The notes below the pieces were generated by a model. The model saw nothing but the letters and a program-made list of their open reading frames with translations, was not told the origin of the DNA and did not search any database. Positions 15,370-24,985 of a DNA stretch of 64,000 bases are shown here, piece after piece. This DNA is from Methanobrevibacter smithii ATCC 35061. Its GTDB lineage: Archaea > Methanobacteriota > Methanobacteria > Methanobacteriales > Methanobacteriaceae. Where the stretch lies: contig NC_009515.1 in the NCBI RefSeq assembly GCF_000016525.1, positions 1-64,000 on the forward strand. The letters are read 5' to 3'. The position numbers and the translations under genes were made by a program. The stretch's first letter is position 1. Every line of letters begins with the position of its first letter.

Positions 15370-16374
15370 TTACCAGTTTAAATAAAACCCATTATATTCC
15401 GTATTATTAAGTAATGATTTTACTAATTTTTTTGTTTGATTTTCAATGATTTTAGCATAAGTTACTTTTTCATTTTCAAAAGTCAAATCACTATGAATTT
15501 TGGCCATTATTTCGCCGGCTAATAATTTTCTTGATTCTAATTTTAATGAATTGTTTCTTTTATCAATGTTTGTTTCGTTGATTTGGTTGGTGTTTATTAA
15601 TTTGAACACTGTTTTATCAACGATTTGTTGTCTAAATTCTTCTATTAAATCAAAAATTAAGCTTTGTCTTCTTTTTAAATCTGCATGCAATAATCCGCAG
15701 TATGGATCAAGCCCTAATGTTACAATATTTTTTGCAATTTCTGAAGCAAGTATTGCATATCCATAATTTAGCATAGAATTTACAACATCATTTTCTGGTT
15801 TTTGATTTCTTTTTTTGAAATTGATTTCATCAGGCAGCAGCAAACTTACTGCTTCCCAGTAATTAACAGAAGCTATTCCTTCAAATCCCATTATTTTATT
15901 TTTAGATGTGAATATATTGTCATTTAGAGTTATTTTAAAGTTTTTGAAATCTTTTATGTTTTGTTTAATTTTATTTTCAATTATTTTAACTTCTTTGATT
16001 TTTTTATTTTTATTTAATGTTTTAATTGTTGATTTTTGGTTTTTCATTTTAGATGTTATAAATTCTTTTGAAATTAAAAGTCCTTTATGATTTTCACTAG
16101 CTTGATATTGTAATTTTTTTAAAACAATATTGTTCTGATTTGGAGACTCTAAAATATAGTTGATTTGACCAAAGTAGTTGATACTAATTAATTTAATATT
16201 GTTTTTTGCCATCAGATTTAATGCATCGAATGTTATATGGCCTTTAGCCATTATAGTTATATCTGATACTTTGTTTGCAGAAATTCTATATATCTCATTG
16301 TCTTTTTCCATGACTACTATTTGATTGTCTTTTTTTCTTAGTGTTTTATTGTAGCCATCAATTATCAATTTCAT
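15370..16374 (-). CDS. cas1: CRISPR-associated integrase Cas1
   Basis: 334 residues. The N-terminal beta domain (MKLIIDGYNKTLRKKDNQIV) leads to the helical catalytic domain, where the metal ligands are intact: E165 in GFEGIASVNYW, H230 in GLDPYCGLLH and D242 in SLIFDLIEEFR. The usual FRP ends here as FRQ. It should catalyse repeat-directed integration with Cas2. It overlaps cas2 by four bases, so both are one operon reading toward the array. No cas4, cas3 or other effector is near, and no polB or terminal repeats as in a casposon. The array suggests unusually long integrated substrates. Confidence 0.93.
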   Translation of the reverse strand: MKLIIDGYNKTLRKKDNQIVVMEKDNEIYRISANKVSDITIMAKGHITFDALNLMAKNNIKLISINYFGQINYILESPNQNNIVLKKLQYQASENHKGLLISKEFITSKMKNQKSTIKTLNKNKKIKEVKIIENKIKQNIKDFKNFKITLNDNIFTSKNKIMGFEGIASVNYWEAVSLLLPDEINFKKRNQKPENDVVNSMLNYGYAILASEIAKNIVTLGLDPYCGLLHADLKRRQSLIFDLIEEFRQQIVDKTVFKLINTNQINETNIDKRNNSLKLESRKLLAGEIMAKIHSDLTFENEKVTYAKIIENQTKKLVKSLLNNTEYNGFYLNW

Positions 16375-16646
16375 AATATCTTATATTTTTCTTCTTCTAG
16401 AGTTATTTCTTTTCCAAAATATGTGATTTTATTATAACATGCACCACATATTGGAATTATAATTATAAACCCGTTTTCATCAGGTATTTTAGATATTTTT
16501 TCTTTTAAAACAAGTATTTCATTATTATCCAAATTTCCAATATATGTTTTTTCACTTATTTGTTTAAATGCATTGTAGTTTAAGATTCTTTTAAGTTTTA
16601 AAATATCTTTTTTGAATTTTAAATTAAATAAAACTAGAATTTTCAA
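16371..16646 (-). CDS. cas2: CRISPR-associated Cas2
   Basis: About 91 residues with the ferredoxin-like Cas2 layout: first strand MKILVLFNL, helix KDILKLKRIL, then FKQISEKTYIGNL where typical Cas2 has Q.SVFEG. The acidic residue that usually ends the first strand (YDI) is Asn here, so nuclease activity is unlikely; integration does not need it. A CGAC near residue 74 is unusual. The TTG at 16646 with GTGAT four bases upstream gives the typical Cas2 start; a GTG at 16655 is an alternative. Overlaps cas1 by four bases. Confidence 0.85.
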   Translation of the reverse strand: MKILVLFNLKFKKDILKLKRILNYNAFKQISEKTYIGNLDNNEILVLKEKISKIPDENGFIIIIPICGACYNKITYFGKEITLEEEKYKIL

Positions 16647-16703
16647 TTTTATCACATTTTTTAATTAATATCCATATTTTTTAAGTAATTCCAAATTTAT
16701 GGC

Positions 16704-17072
16704 TCAAATCAGAATTTTAAAGTTTATTAATTATTTTTTCTAATAAACTTAGTATTCGGTTATTTTATTCAAAAATACTTAAAGTATCCAAGAAAAGTAA
16801 TAATAAAATGATTATAAAACTTATTTCTCTCTAATTATCATATCTTCATATGAAATATCACTATCAACACATCTGATACCCAAATGTAAAAATATTATTT
16901 CATATATGTATCTCTATTAAGTTTACTCTCCTGATATTTTAGGAGGTAATTATAAAATCAACATTATATTTTCACTGTTTTCCAATCAGAACTGTTTAGT
17001 GCATTTATACAATTAATTGAAACTATTAAACTAATAAAAAGTAAAGATATTAAAAGTTTCTTTGAAATCATA
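16704..17072 (-). pseudogene. decayed duplicate of the 26.2-27.1 kb gene pair
   Basis: Bases 16706-16770 match 26161-26225: the end of the dehydrogenase-like gene and the C-terminus of the zinc-ribbon gene. Bases about 16855-17072 match about 26872-27097, the N-terminal part of the small secreted protein. The middle is deleted and frames are broken. It fills the space between cas2 and the acyl-CoA synthetase gene. Confidence 0.75.
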
Positions 17073-17173
17073 TGATTTTAATTGTATTAACTTACCTATA
17101 ATATTCTGTTAACACATGAAAAATCAATTCATTCATCGAAACTTAAGCAGTTTTTTTCTAATTTTTATATTTT

Positions 17174-18820
17174 TTAATTTTCACGTTTTTTAAGTAATTC
17201 CAGACCTATGTCTCCCAGTTTGTATTTTTGGATTTTTCCGCTTGTTGTCAATGGGAATTCATCAACAAAGAATACATGTTTTGGAACTTTATATCTGGCT
17301 ATTTTACTTATTGCATAGTCCCTTACATCTTCTTCAGTTAAATCTGAGCCTTCTTCTTTTATTATGAACGCTCCTACGATTTCACCGTATTTTTCATCAG
17401 GTATTCCTGCTACCTGAACGTCCTGAACTCCGTCTATTGTATATATGAACTCTTCGATTTCACGTGGGTAGATGTTTTCTCCTCCACGGATAATCATATC
17501 TTTAATTCTTCCGACAATAGAATAGTATCCGTCTTCATCAATGGTAGCCAAGTCTCCGGAGTGTAAAAATCCGTCATCTTCAATGACTTCTTTTGTTTTT
17601 TCAGGATTTTTATAATATCCTTTCATTACATTAAATCCTCTGCAGACTATTTCTCCTTTTTTACCTACTTCAGTTATATCTTCACCAGTATCCGGATCTA
17701 TAAGCTTAACTTCAACATTCGGGAAAGGAGTTCCTACAGTGTTTACTTTTTTCTCAAATGTATCTGCTGCATTTGTTTGTGTCATTCCAGGAGATGCTTC
17801 TGTTAGACCGTATACACTGGTGATTTCGGTCATGTTCATTTTGTCTATTACTTCTTTCATGGTTTCAACAGGACATGTTGATCCCGCCATGATTCCTGTT
17901 CTAAGTGATGACATGTCAAACATATCAAACATAGGATGTGTCAATTTTGCAATAAACATTGTCGGAACACCGTGAATTGCAGTACATTTTTCCTTTTGAA
18001 TAGCTGAAAGAGCTAAAAGCGGATCAAATTCCTCAAGCATTACAATAGTTGAACCATGTGTGATTACTGCCATGACTCCTAAAACTGAACCGAAACAATG
18101 GAATAAAGGTACCTGAATACATAATCTGTCCTCTTCAGAGAAGTTCATATTTTCCCCGATGTAATATCCGTCATTTAAGATGTTTCTGCTGGTAAGCATT
18201 ACTCCTTTTGGGAAACCTTCTGTACCGCTGGTATACTGCATGTTTACTACATCATTATTGTCAAATTCTTTTTTGATTTCTTTTAGGATTACATCATCCT
18301 GATTTTGACCTAACAATAATAATTCGTTAGTGTTATACATTCCCCTATGCTTGTCCTGACCTACATGAATAACATGTTTTAAACATGGAAATTTTTCTGA
18401 AGTTAACTTTCCTCTCTGACATGTTTTAAGTTCAGGCACCAAATCATAAATAATATCAATATAATTATTGTCTCTGAATCTGTCAGTTAATGCTAAAGCT
18501 TTCATATCTGACTGTTTAAGAATATACTCCAGTTCATGACTTTTATAAGCGGTATTTACAGTTACCAAAACAGCTCCTATTTTAGCTGTTGCAAACATGA
18601 AAGTCAACCATTCAGGAACATTTTTAGCCCATATTCCTACATGATCCCCTTTTCCAACACCAATAGATAATAATCCTTTAGCTAAATTATTAGCCCTTTC
18701 ATTAAATTCGGAATATGTGAATCTCAAGTTTCTATCAGGATAAATTAAAAATTCATGGTCCGGAAGTCTTTCTACTTGTTTTTCAAAAAAATCTGCTAGT
18801 GTATCTTCACTGAATAACAT
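17174..18820 (-). CDS. AMP-forming acyl-CoA synthetase
   Basis: 548 residues of the ANL superfamily, which activates a carboxylic acid with ATP and transfers it to CoA. P-loop [11 protein letters not shown] is at 196-206, followed by YGLTEASP, the hinge [22 protein letters not shown] and catalytic Lys in [12 protein letters not shown] near 533. It resembles medium or long chain fatty-acyl-CoA ligases; the substrate is uncertain in an archaeon lacking fatty-acid membranes. The upstream cupin regulator gene is 23 bp away on the same strand and probably controls it. Confidence 0.9.
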   Translation of the reverse strand: MLFSEDTLADFFEKQVERLPDHEFLIYPDRNLRFTYSEFNERANNLAKGLLSIGVGKGDHVGIWAKNVPEWLTFMFATAKIGAVLVTVNTAYKSHELEYILKQSDMKALALTDRFRDNNYIDIIYDLVPELKTCQRGKLTSEKFPCLKHVIHVGQDKHRGMYNTNELLLLGQNQDDVILKEIKKEFDNNDVVNMQYTSGTEGFPKGVMLTSRNILNDGYYIGENMNFSEEDRLCIQVPLFHCFGSVLGVMAVITHGSTIVMLEEFDPLLALSAIQKEKCTAIHGVPTMFIAKLTHPMFDMFDMSSLRTGIMAGSTCPVETMKEVIDKMNMTEITSVYGLTEASPGMTQTNAADTFEKKVNTVGTPFPNVEVKLIDPDTGEDITEVGKKGEIVCRGFNVMKGYYKNPEKTKEVIEDDGFLHSGDLATIDEDGYYSIVGRIKDMIIRGGENIYPREIEEFIYTIDGVQDVQVAGIPDEKYGEIVGAFIIKEEGSDLTEEDVRDYAISKIARYKVPKHVFFVDEFPLTTSGKIQKYKLGDIGLELLKKREN

Positions 18821-18843
18821 TTTTTTAACTCCTGAAATTAAAT

Positions 18844-19425
18844 TTAATCGACCGGTGTGTATATTACAGCTAAAATCTTTGCTGTTTCATCATTTGAACT
18901 GTGTACATGATGTGATACAATTGAATCATAGTAAATACTGTCACCAGTTTCTAAAACATAGTTATTTTGACCATAAATAACTTCAATTGTTCCTTCAAGA
19001 ACATAAAGGAATTCTTCACCTTCGTGAGAGCTAAGTTCATGGCTTTCTTCAGCATCCACTTTAAAGTCAATGATAAATGGTTCCATGTTTCTGTCACTTT
19101 TTCCGGCAGCCAATGAGTAGAACTCCAGGTTACTGTTCTCGGTTTTGTTTTCATCACCTGAGAAGTATACTACTTTGTCACTTTTTCCTTTTCTAACTAC
19201 TAATGGTCCTGTCTGTTCATCATCATCAATAAAAGTACCTATTCTAACGCCAAGTACTCTAGCTATTTTTGTTAAAGGAGTAAGAGATGGTATAATTTCC
19301 CCGTTTAATATTTTTTCAACTAATTCAATGTTAACATCACTGTCATTAGCTAGTTCGTCAAGTGATACATTTCTAACTTCCATTAAAGTTTTGATTTTTT
19401 CTCCAATTTTATTTTTATTAGGCAT
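18844..19425 (-). CDS. XRE-type regulator with cupin domain
   Basis: 193 residues. A helix-turn-helix of the lambda repressor type covers about 5-60 ([20 protein letters not shown]), and a cupin domain about 90-190 carries [17 protein letters not shown] and the second motif [16 protein letters not shown]. Such regulators sense a small ligand in the cupin barrel. The ATG at 19425 is preferred over a GTG at 19434 because of the AAGGTGG before it. It is upstream of the acyl-CoA synthetase gene in an apparent operon, so it likely regulates both. Confidence 0.9.
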   Translation of the reverse strand: MPNKNKIGEKIKTLMEVRNVSLDELANDSDVNIELVEKILNGEIIPSLTPLTKIARVLGVRIGTFIDDDEQTGPLVVRKGKSDKVVYFSGDENKTENSNLEFYSLAAGKSDRNMEPFIIDFKVDAEESHELSSHEGEEFLYVLEGTIEVIYGQNNYVLETGDSIYYDSIVSHHVHSSNDETAKILAVIYTPVD

Positions 19426-19617
19426 TTTTTCCACCTTAACTCTTTAATATAAAATAATATGTATTTTATCATTAATAAACGTGTTTTCAGATATTTAAAA
19501 ATAAGAGAATATAGTAAAAATTATTAAAAAATAATATATAAACTGTGTAAAAAAAGAAAGCTCTGCGACATTTTAAGCAATGCAATTATCGCCAGACGTT
19601 TTTTAATAAACAGAAAT

Positions 19618-19640
19618 GAGGTTTTTAAACTGATAACCTC
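19618..19640 (-). terminator. putative terminator of the glutamate synthase-like gene
   Basis: GAGGTT and AACCTC form a six-base stem overlapping the stop codon at 19640. T-rich DNA follows in the direction of transcription. Confidence 0.4.
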
Positions 19641-21277
19641 TAAACATGTTTAATATTTGTATAATCAGATATTTCACTATTGAATGTAGCTAAATTTGAA
19701 ACATTCAAATCATGAATATCACTGTGTCCTGTTATTCTTGCAAAAGTTTTAATTTCTTCAAGACTTGCATTAAGATAATTGGTTAATCTTTTTGCTCCAA
19801 TATCTGTTTTTAATCTGGAACGCAGTTCTTTATCCTGTGTTGCAACTCCCACAGGACATTGCCCTTTATCACATAATCTGTACTGCTGACATGCCACTGC
19901 AATTAAACTGGCTGAAGCTATAGCTATTGCATCTGCTCCCATAGCTAATGCTTTTGCAAAGTCACTGGAAACTCTTAAACCACCAGTAATTACCAGATCA
20001 ATATCCAAATCATGTTCATCCAGATATTTTCTGGCTCTGTGTAATGCAAATATTGTTGGAATACTTGTTGAATCCCTAACTAATAATGGGCTGGCTCCAG
20101 TAGCTCCCCCTCTTCCGTCAACTGTAATGAAATCAGGTTTGGCATAACTAATAAATTCCAAATCATTTTCAATATATCCTGCAGCTATTTTAATACCTAT
20201 CGGACGGCCTTCAGATTTTAATCTTAATTCATCTACCAGATCTTTTAAATCTTTCTTAGAATTAATATTCGGGAATCTTGATGGGGATATTATGTCTTCA
20301 CCTGCTTTTTTACCTCTTACTTTGGCTATTTCAGGCGTTACTTTATCACCAGGCAATAATCCACCCATTCCAGGTTTTGTTGCCTGACCTATTTTAATTT
20401 CAATTGCATCTGAAGTTTTTAAGTTTTCATCAGTTACTGAATACTTGTTCGGAACATATTCAAAAATGTATTTGTATGCCTCATTTTTAACTTCCGGCAG
20501 TATTCCTCCCTCTCCACTACACATTGCTGTTTTAGCCTTAAAGCTTCCTTTAGCCAAAGCAATTTTACTTTCCTTAGACAAGGCCCCGTAAGACATGTGG
20601 GATACATATACAGGATTTTCAATAACTAAAGGTTTTTCAGCATTTTTACCAATTACCGTAGTAGCTGACACTTCTGCATCTTCTTCTAAAGGCATAGGAT
20701 TTAACTGGTTTCCTAAAATAAGAATATCATCCCAATCAGGCATTGGCAATTCTGTAGCCATTGGTGCTGTAATGGGTTTTCCGGAATCGCATAACTTATA
20801 AATGGTGTCCATATGTCTTACTGATTCATCATTTCTGATGTACTGTTTCGGAAATGAAATTAACCAATTGTTTTCATTTGTTTCAGCTGGTTCAAAGTTA
20901 GATATATCTGATCCGCAATCCGGACATTCTTTAAGGTCTTTTAATGGTATTTTTTCAGTTTTTTCATCATGAATATAATTACAAATCCTACACTGATATA
21001 TTCTATATTCTGTTTTTTGGATTGCTTTGAATTTTGATAGCGGCGAACCGCATACCGGGCATTTTCCAAGTTTAACAAGTACCTGACCCTCTTTTTCTTC
21101 ATCATAAACATAATGACAAACTTCACATTCATATGTCTTATAGGCCATATCTTTTTTCATTATTTCAAAATTAGAAACATCTGATTTGCAATCAGGACAT
21201 TTTTCAAGTTCTTTAAAGGATTTGCCTTCTTTTTCTTCATCATGAATATAACCGCATATCTGGCACTGGTATTTCAT
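19640..21277 (-). CDS. glutamate synthase-like FMN protein with three rubredoxin domains
   Basis: 545 residues. The N-terminus has three rubredoxin-like modules in tandem (about 1-40, 47-87, 91-130), each with CxxCxYxxDE and a second CPxC. From about 150 on it is the FMN-binding glutamate synthase domain (GEGGILPEV, TVDGRGGATGAS, GGLRVSSDFAKALAMGADAI). The 3Fe-4S cysteines are visible as C-x5-C-x4-C in CQQYRLCDKGQCPVG. It lacks the glutaminase part. Archaeal proteins of this kind act as electron-fed glutamate synthase or related oxidoreductase; three rubredoxins instead of ferredoxin domains suggest a special electron donor. Confidence 0.88.
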   Translation of the reverse strand: MKYQCQICGYIHDEEKEGKSFKELEKCPDCKSDVSNFEIMKKDMAYKTYECEVCHYVYDEEKEGQVLVKLGKCPVCGSPLSKFKAIQKTEYRIYQCRICNYIHDEKTEKIPLKDLKECPDCGSDISNFEPAETNENNWLISFPKQYIRNDESVRHMDTIYKLCDSGKPITAPMATELPMPDWDDILILGNQLNPMPLEEDAEVSATTVIGKNAEKPLVIENPVYVSHMSYGALSKESKIALAKGSFKAKTAMCSGEGGILPEVKNEAYKYIFEYVPNKYSVTDENLKTSDAIEIKIGQATKPGMGGLLPGDKVTPEIAKVRGKKAGEDIISPSRFPNINSKKDLKDLVDELRLKSEGRPIGIKIAAGYIENDLEFISYAKPDFITVDGRGGATGASPLLVRDSTSIPTIFALHRARKYLDEHDLDIDLVITGGLRVSSDFAKALAMGADAIAIASASLIAVACQQYRLCDKGQCPVGVATQDKELRSRLKTDIGAKRLTNYLNASLEEIKTFARITGHSDIHDLNVSNLATFNSEISDYTNIKHV

Positions 21278-21410
21278 TTTACCAACTCCACCATAATTAA
21301 TATATTATATAACTTTAACAATAATATAAATATTTTTGTATAATATAATTAATTCAATGTTAAAAAAAGTAAAAGTTTATAACTGTTTAATTAAATAAAT
21401 AAAACATACT

Positions 21411-22013
21411 ATGAACAACAAATCTTTCTGGAACAGATATGCGTCAGTTTATGATAAAATTATAGGCAATAAAATAAACAATAACGAGATGTTTAATTTT
21501 ATTTTAAAATACACAGGAAAAGATGACAGATTAATAGAGGCAGCCTGTGGAACTGGTGCTTTTACCTGTTTATTATCACCAAATTTAGGGGAAATAATTG
21601 CCTTTGACTATTCTGAAGAAATGGTTAAAAAAGCTAAAAACAAAACTAAAAACTTAAACAATGTTGAAGTTTCTGTTGGAGATTTAAATAATATAAATTA
21701 TGAAGACAATTATTTTGATGTGGCGCTGGCTGCCAATGTGTTGCACTTATTGGATAAACCTGAAACAGCTATAAGTGAACTTACACGAGTTGTTAAGGAT
21801 AATGGAATTTTAATACTTCCTACTTATGTAAAAGGAAATACTTTTCAGCGTCTGATGCTTAAAACATTAAAATTATTTATTTTTGAAAGTAATGAATGGT
21901 CCAAAAATGAATATTTGTGTTTTTTAAAAAATCATGATCTTGAAATTCTTGATTATGATGTGTTTAATGCAGGCCAGCCGTTATGTGTGGCCATTATCAA
22001 AAATTCCAAATAA
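21411..22013 (+). CDS. class I SAM-dependent methyltransferase
   Basis: 200 residues of the Methyltransf_11 type. Motif I LIEAACGTGAFTC lies at about 42-54 and the acidic residue after strand 2 is in IIAFDYSEEMV. Motif post I is VSVGDLNNINY and DVALAANVLHLL precedes the fourth helix. The overall pattern is like ubiquinone/menaquinone-type methylases, with unknown substrate. It is divergent from the glutamate synthase-like gene. Confidence 0.85.
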   Translation: MNNKSFWNRYASVYDKIIGNKINNNEMFNFILKYTGKDDRLIEAACGTGAFTCLLSPNLGEIIAFDYSEEMVKKAKNKTKNLNNVEVSVGDLNNINYEDNYFDVALAANVLHLLDKPETAISELTRVVKDNGILILPTYVKGNTFQRLMLKTLKLFIFESNEWSKNEYLCFLKNHDLEILDYDVFNAGQPLCVAIIKNSK

Positions 22014-22158
22014 TTTTTTTCTACAATAGATTTTTTTAAAAACACATAATTTTATTTTAATCAAAATAACAATTGATTTAATTGGATACAATAGACTTTT
22101 TATTAAAATAATTAAAGCTTTCTTAAAAATTTAAAAAAATAATAAATGTATGAAATTA

Positions 22159-22306
22159 AAATTTGTCTTTGAAATAATTTCCAAGTTTTTCCGTGAACTC
22201 CTGCAATAGGAAATATAAATTCTGCAATCCTATTAATTGAACATAAAACAACAAAGATGCATTCAATAATGCAAATGCATCAATAATTGTTGTATAGCCG
22301 GCAGAA
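22159..22306 (-). pseudogene. mntP fragment
   Basis: About 150 bases resemble 23193-23350 inside the intact mntP gene (AAATTTGTCT, GAAATAATTTCCAAGTTTTT, AATGCAAATGCATCAATA) with internal deletions. It has no open frame. A partial duplicate about 1 kb from the source gene, on the far side of the EF-hand gene. Confidence 0.75.
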
Positions 22307-22320
22307 CCAATTTTTTAAAA

Positions 22321-22980
22321 CTAAATGAATCCAAATCTATCTGAAAATTCATCGTAAGATAAAAATCCGTCACGGTTTGAATCAAGACTTTCAAATTCAG
22401 AAATGATTACTTCTTCCGGAGAATAACCGTCCCAAAATGAATCCTCCATTATATATTCAGTTAATTCTTCAAATTCATCAATACTAAGTTTTCCGTCATG
22501 ATTCGTATCCAGTTCATTAAAGGTATCAGAATAAGGATTTGTACCTAATCTGGCATAGAATTCCTCAGTGGTAAGTGTTGAATTTGGTGAATTTTTAACT
22601 ATATCCTGAAGTTTCTTAATATCACTGTCTTCTTTACAGCTTGCTTTAAAAAGTTTATCACCTGCAGAGAAATAAAAAACATTAAAATCATCCGAAGATT
22701 TTGAATAGATAGCTAAAACATCACGGTGGTACAGAGTCATTTTAGTGAGGCTTGAATTTTTAATTGTATTTTGCTCATCAGGCAATGAGTTATCCTGAAT
22801 CAGATCAATGCCAAATTTGTCGGTATGGTAACCTGTATTATCTGGAGTAAACTCCCCATTTGACGGAACATTAAATTTAACTCCTCCTAAAAAGATTTCT
22901 TTAGATGAATCAGCTGCAAAAACAGCTGAAACTGAAATTAAAAATATAACTGCAACCAGAATAGCATGTGTTTTTTTCAT
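22321..22980 (-). CDS. secreted protein with EF-hand calcium sites
   Basis: 219 residues with a signal peptide (about 1-22, ending VFAAD). A middle domain resembles the 192-residue secreted protein at 26519 (both have KVNDVDFKIP or GVKFNVP and YFSAGD or YFSSGD stretches). Two EF-hand loops follow: DTNHDGKLSIDE at about 158-169 and DSNRDGFLSYDE at about 198-209, with Ca-binding Asp and Glu intact. It should lie outside the membrane or on the surface. No neighbour indicates its role. Confidence 0.82.
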   Translation of the reverse strand: MKKTHAILVAVIFLISVSAVFAADSSKEIFLGGVKFNVPSNGEFTPDNTGYHTDKFGIDLIQDNSLPDEQNTIKNSSLTKMTLYHRDVLAIYSKSSDDFNVFYFSAGDKLFKASCKEDSDIKKLQDIVKNSPNSTLTTEEFYARLGTNPYSDTFNELDTNHDGKLSIDEFEELTEYIMEDSFWDGYSPEEVIISEFESLDSNRDGFLSYDEFSDRFGFI

Positions 22981-23134
22981 AATATCTCACCTTTATTGAG
23001 TATATATATCATTAAAGTAAATAAAAATTAGTATTTTTTAATTAAACTGATTTGTTTAATTAATTGATGCATTATTTAATTGAATTGAAAAGCAAGTATT
23101 GAAAATATAAAAGAAAAAATTAATTTAAGATATA

Positions 23135-23689
23135 TTAATATCCTAGTAAAATTTTAATGCCTATTAAAATCAGGACAGCACCACCAAGAATTTCAAATTT
23201 GTCTCCGAAATAATTTCCAAGTTTTTTTCCAATGAAAATACCGGAAATACTGAATATAAATGCTACAATTCCTATTATTGTACATGGAAGCAACAGGGAC
23301 ATATTCAGTAATGCAAATGTAATTCCAACAGCAAATGCATCAATACTTGTTGCAACAGCCAGCAAAGTCAATTCCTTAAAGCTAAAAGTATCCATAATAT
23401 ATTCATCATCACTGTCTAAGCTTTCACGAATCATGTTTAATCCGATAGCCAAAAGCAGGAAAAATGCAATCCATGGAGCTACAGTTGATACAAATGAACT
23501 GATTGTTGTACCGCAAATGTATCCTATTACAGGCATTATAAACTGGAAAAAACCAAAAAATAGTCCATAATATAAAATCTGTGATTTTGTCAGGTTTTTT
23601 TGTGTGAATCCCTTTGTCAGGGAAACACTAAATGCATCCATTGCCAGAGCAATAGCTATTATGATGATTGAAATTAAAGATGTATCCAT
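23135..23689 (-). CDS. mntP: manganese efflux pump MntP
   Basis: 184 residues, six predicted membrane helices in two repeats of three. The family motif ALAMDAFSVSLTKGF (15-29) recurs as AVATSIDAFAVGITF (about 111-125), placing the conserved Asp residues that carry Mn2+. Length matches bacterial MntP. A decayed partial copy lies at 22159-22306. No riboswitch was recognised upstream. Confidence 0.92.
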   Translation of the reverse strand: MDTSLISIIIIAIALAMDAFSVSLTKGFTQKNLTKSQILYYGLFFGFFQFIMPVIGYICGTTISSFVSTVAPWIAFFLLLAIGLNMIRESLDSDDEYIMDTFSFKELTLLAVATSIDAFAVGITFALLNMSLLLPCTIIGIVAFIFSISGIFIGKKLGNYFGDKFEILGGAVLILIGIKILLGY

Positions 23690-23771
23690 ATTATTCTCCG
23701 ATTAAAATACTCTCTTCAATATACAGTTTTATTTCTGATAGATTAATATAGATTATTAATTTAAAAAAAAT

Positions 23772-23801
23772 AAAGAAAATAAGTAAATACTTATTTTCTT
23801 T
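23772..23801 (-). terminator. strong hairpin terminator
   Basis: A perfect 14-base stem (23772-23785 with 23788-23801, two-base loop) overlaps the last codons of the Ig-repeat gene and is followed by T/A-rich DNA downstream in its direction. Confidence 0.7.
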
Positions 23802-24855
23802 TTACAATAACAACAGCAACAATTATAATCAATGCTATTGCCAATATAGCTATTGGAAGGCCTGTAGAAGCATCAATTCCAATATCATTTAAGTTTTCAT
23901 CAGTATTGTTTTCAATAGCTGGCGGTTCTACTGCTTTTTTACCTACACTTAAAGGCACCTGTGTTGAATTAGCCAAATAATTGTCATCACCACTGTAATT
24001 AACATTAACGATATATGATCCTTTCGCTAAATCAGGAACAGTGACAGTAGTTTTTCCGTCAATCAACTGATTAGTATAACTTTTATCATAAACAGTAACC
24101 TTTACAGAACCGGTAGCACCAGCAGGTAAAATAACATGAACAACTGCATTTTCACCTTCTTTTACATCCTTAGCAGAAACGGAAATCGGCGCATTATGTT
24201 TTCCCACACTAAAACTTGAAGTGTTTGTACCTGGCAGATAGTTTTCATCTCCGTCATAACTGGCTAAAACATCATAAGAACCACTAGCCAAATTATCTAT
24301 CTTAAAAGTAGTTAATCCTTTATCAATAGGAGCGGAATATGTTTTGCCGTCAACAGTTATAGTTACACTTCCAGTTGCATCTTCATTAACCCGTACAGTT
24401 ATCTTTTCGCTGTCTCCCATAGCAATATTGTTTGCATTAACAATAATTGTAGAGTTTGCCTTGGTTTTTTCATTAGCTTTAACAGGAACAGATGCAGAAG
24501 CCCCAGGTTTTTCTACATTAAAACTGGAGGTGTTTGTACCTGGCAGATAGTTTTCATCTCCGTCATAACTGGCTAAAACATCATAAGAACCACTAGCCAA
24601 ATTATCTATCTTAAAAGTAGCTATTCCCTTGTCAATAGGGGCGGAATAATTTTTGCCGTCAACAGTTATGTTAATAACTCCAGTTGCGTCTTCATTAACA
24701 TGTACAGTTATCTTTTCAATATCTCCTACAGTAATATTACTTGCATTAACAATAATTGTAGAATCAGCTTTTATGCTATCATCTACAGCAACTATTGTTG
24801 GAATAATCAATAAGAGCAAAATGAATAGTAAAATAATATATTTTATTTTGTTCAT
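23791..24855 (-). CDS. surface Ig-like repeat protein, C-terminally anchored
   Basis: 354 residues. Signal peptide (about 1-23), then three Ig-like domains of about 90 residues: the first two are near copies (SSFNVEK or SSFSVGK ends, NLASGSYDVLASYDGDENYL shared), the third is more distant. A hydrophobic segment (about 328-350) followed by KRK anchors the C-terminus in the membrane. This is a short version of the adhesin-like proteins common in gut Methanobrevibacter. The near-identical DNA of domains 1 and 2 points to recent internal duplication. Confidence 0.85.
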   Translation of the reverse strand: MNKIKYIILLFILLLLIIPTIVAVDDSIKADSTIIVNASNITVGDIEKITVHVNEDATGVINITVDGKNYSAPIDKGIATFKIDNLASGSYDVLASYDGDENYLPGTNTSSFNVEKPGASASVPVKANEKTKANSTIIVNANNIAMGDSEKITVRVNEDATGSVTITVDGKTYSAPIDKGLTTFKIDNLASGSYDVLASYDGDENYLPGTNTSSFSVGKHNAPISVSAKDVKEGENAVVHVILPAGATGSVKVTVYDKSYTNQLIDGKTTVTVPDLAKGSYIVNVNYSGDDNYLANSTQVPLSVGKKAVEPPAIENNTDENLNDIGIDASTGLPIAILAIALIIIVAVVIVKRK

Positions 24856-24985
24856 TTTTTAACCTCCACTAATAAATAGTGATTAAAAGATATTATGTTT
24901 ATTATAATATTAAAAATTTACTTAAAAAACAGAAAAAGGGTAAAAAATTATTCACGTTTTTTTAATGAAATCAGTATGTTTAAAG

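Noticed and set aside
15370-16646. Casposon
   Set aside because: No family B DNA polymerase and no terminal inverted repeats are near, and Cas2 is present.
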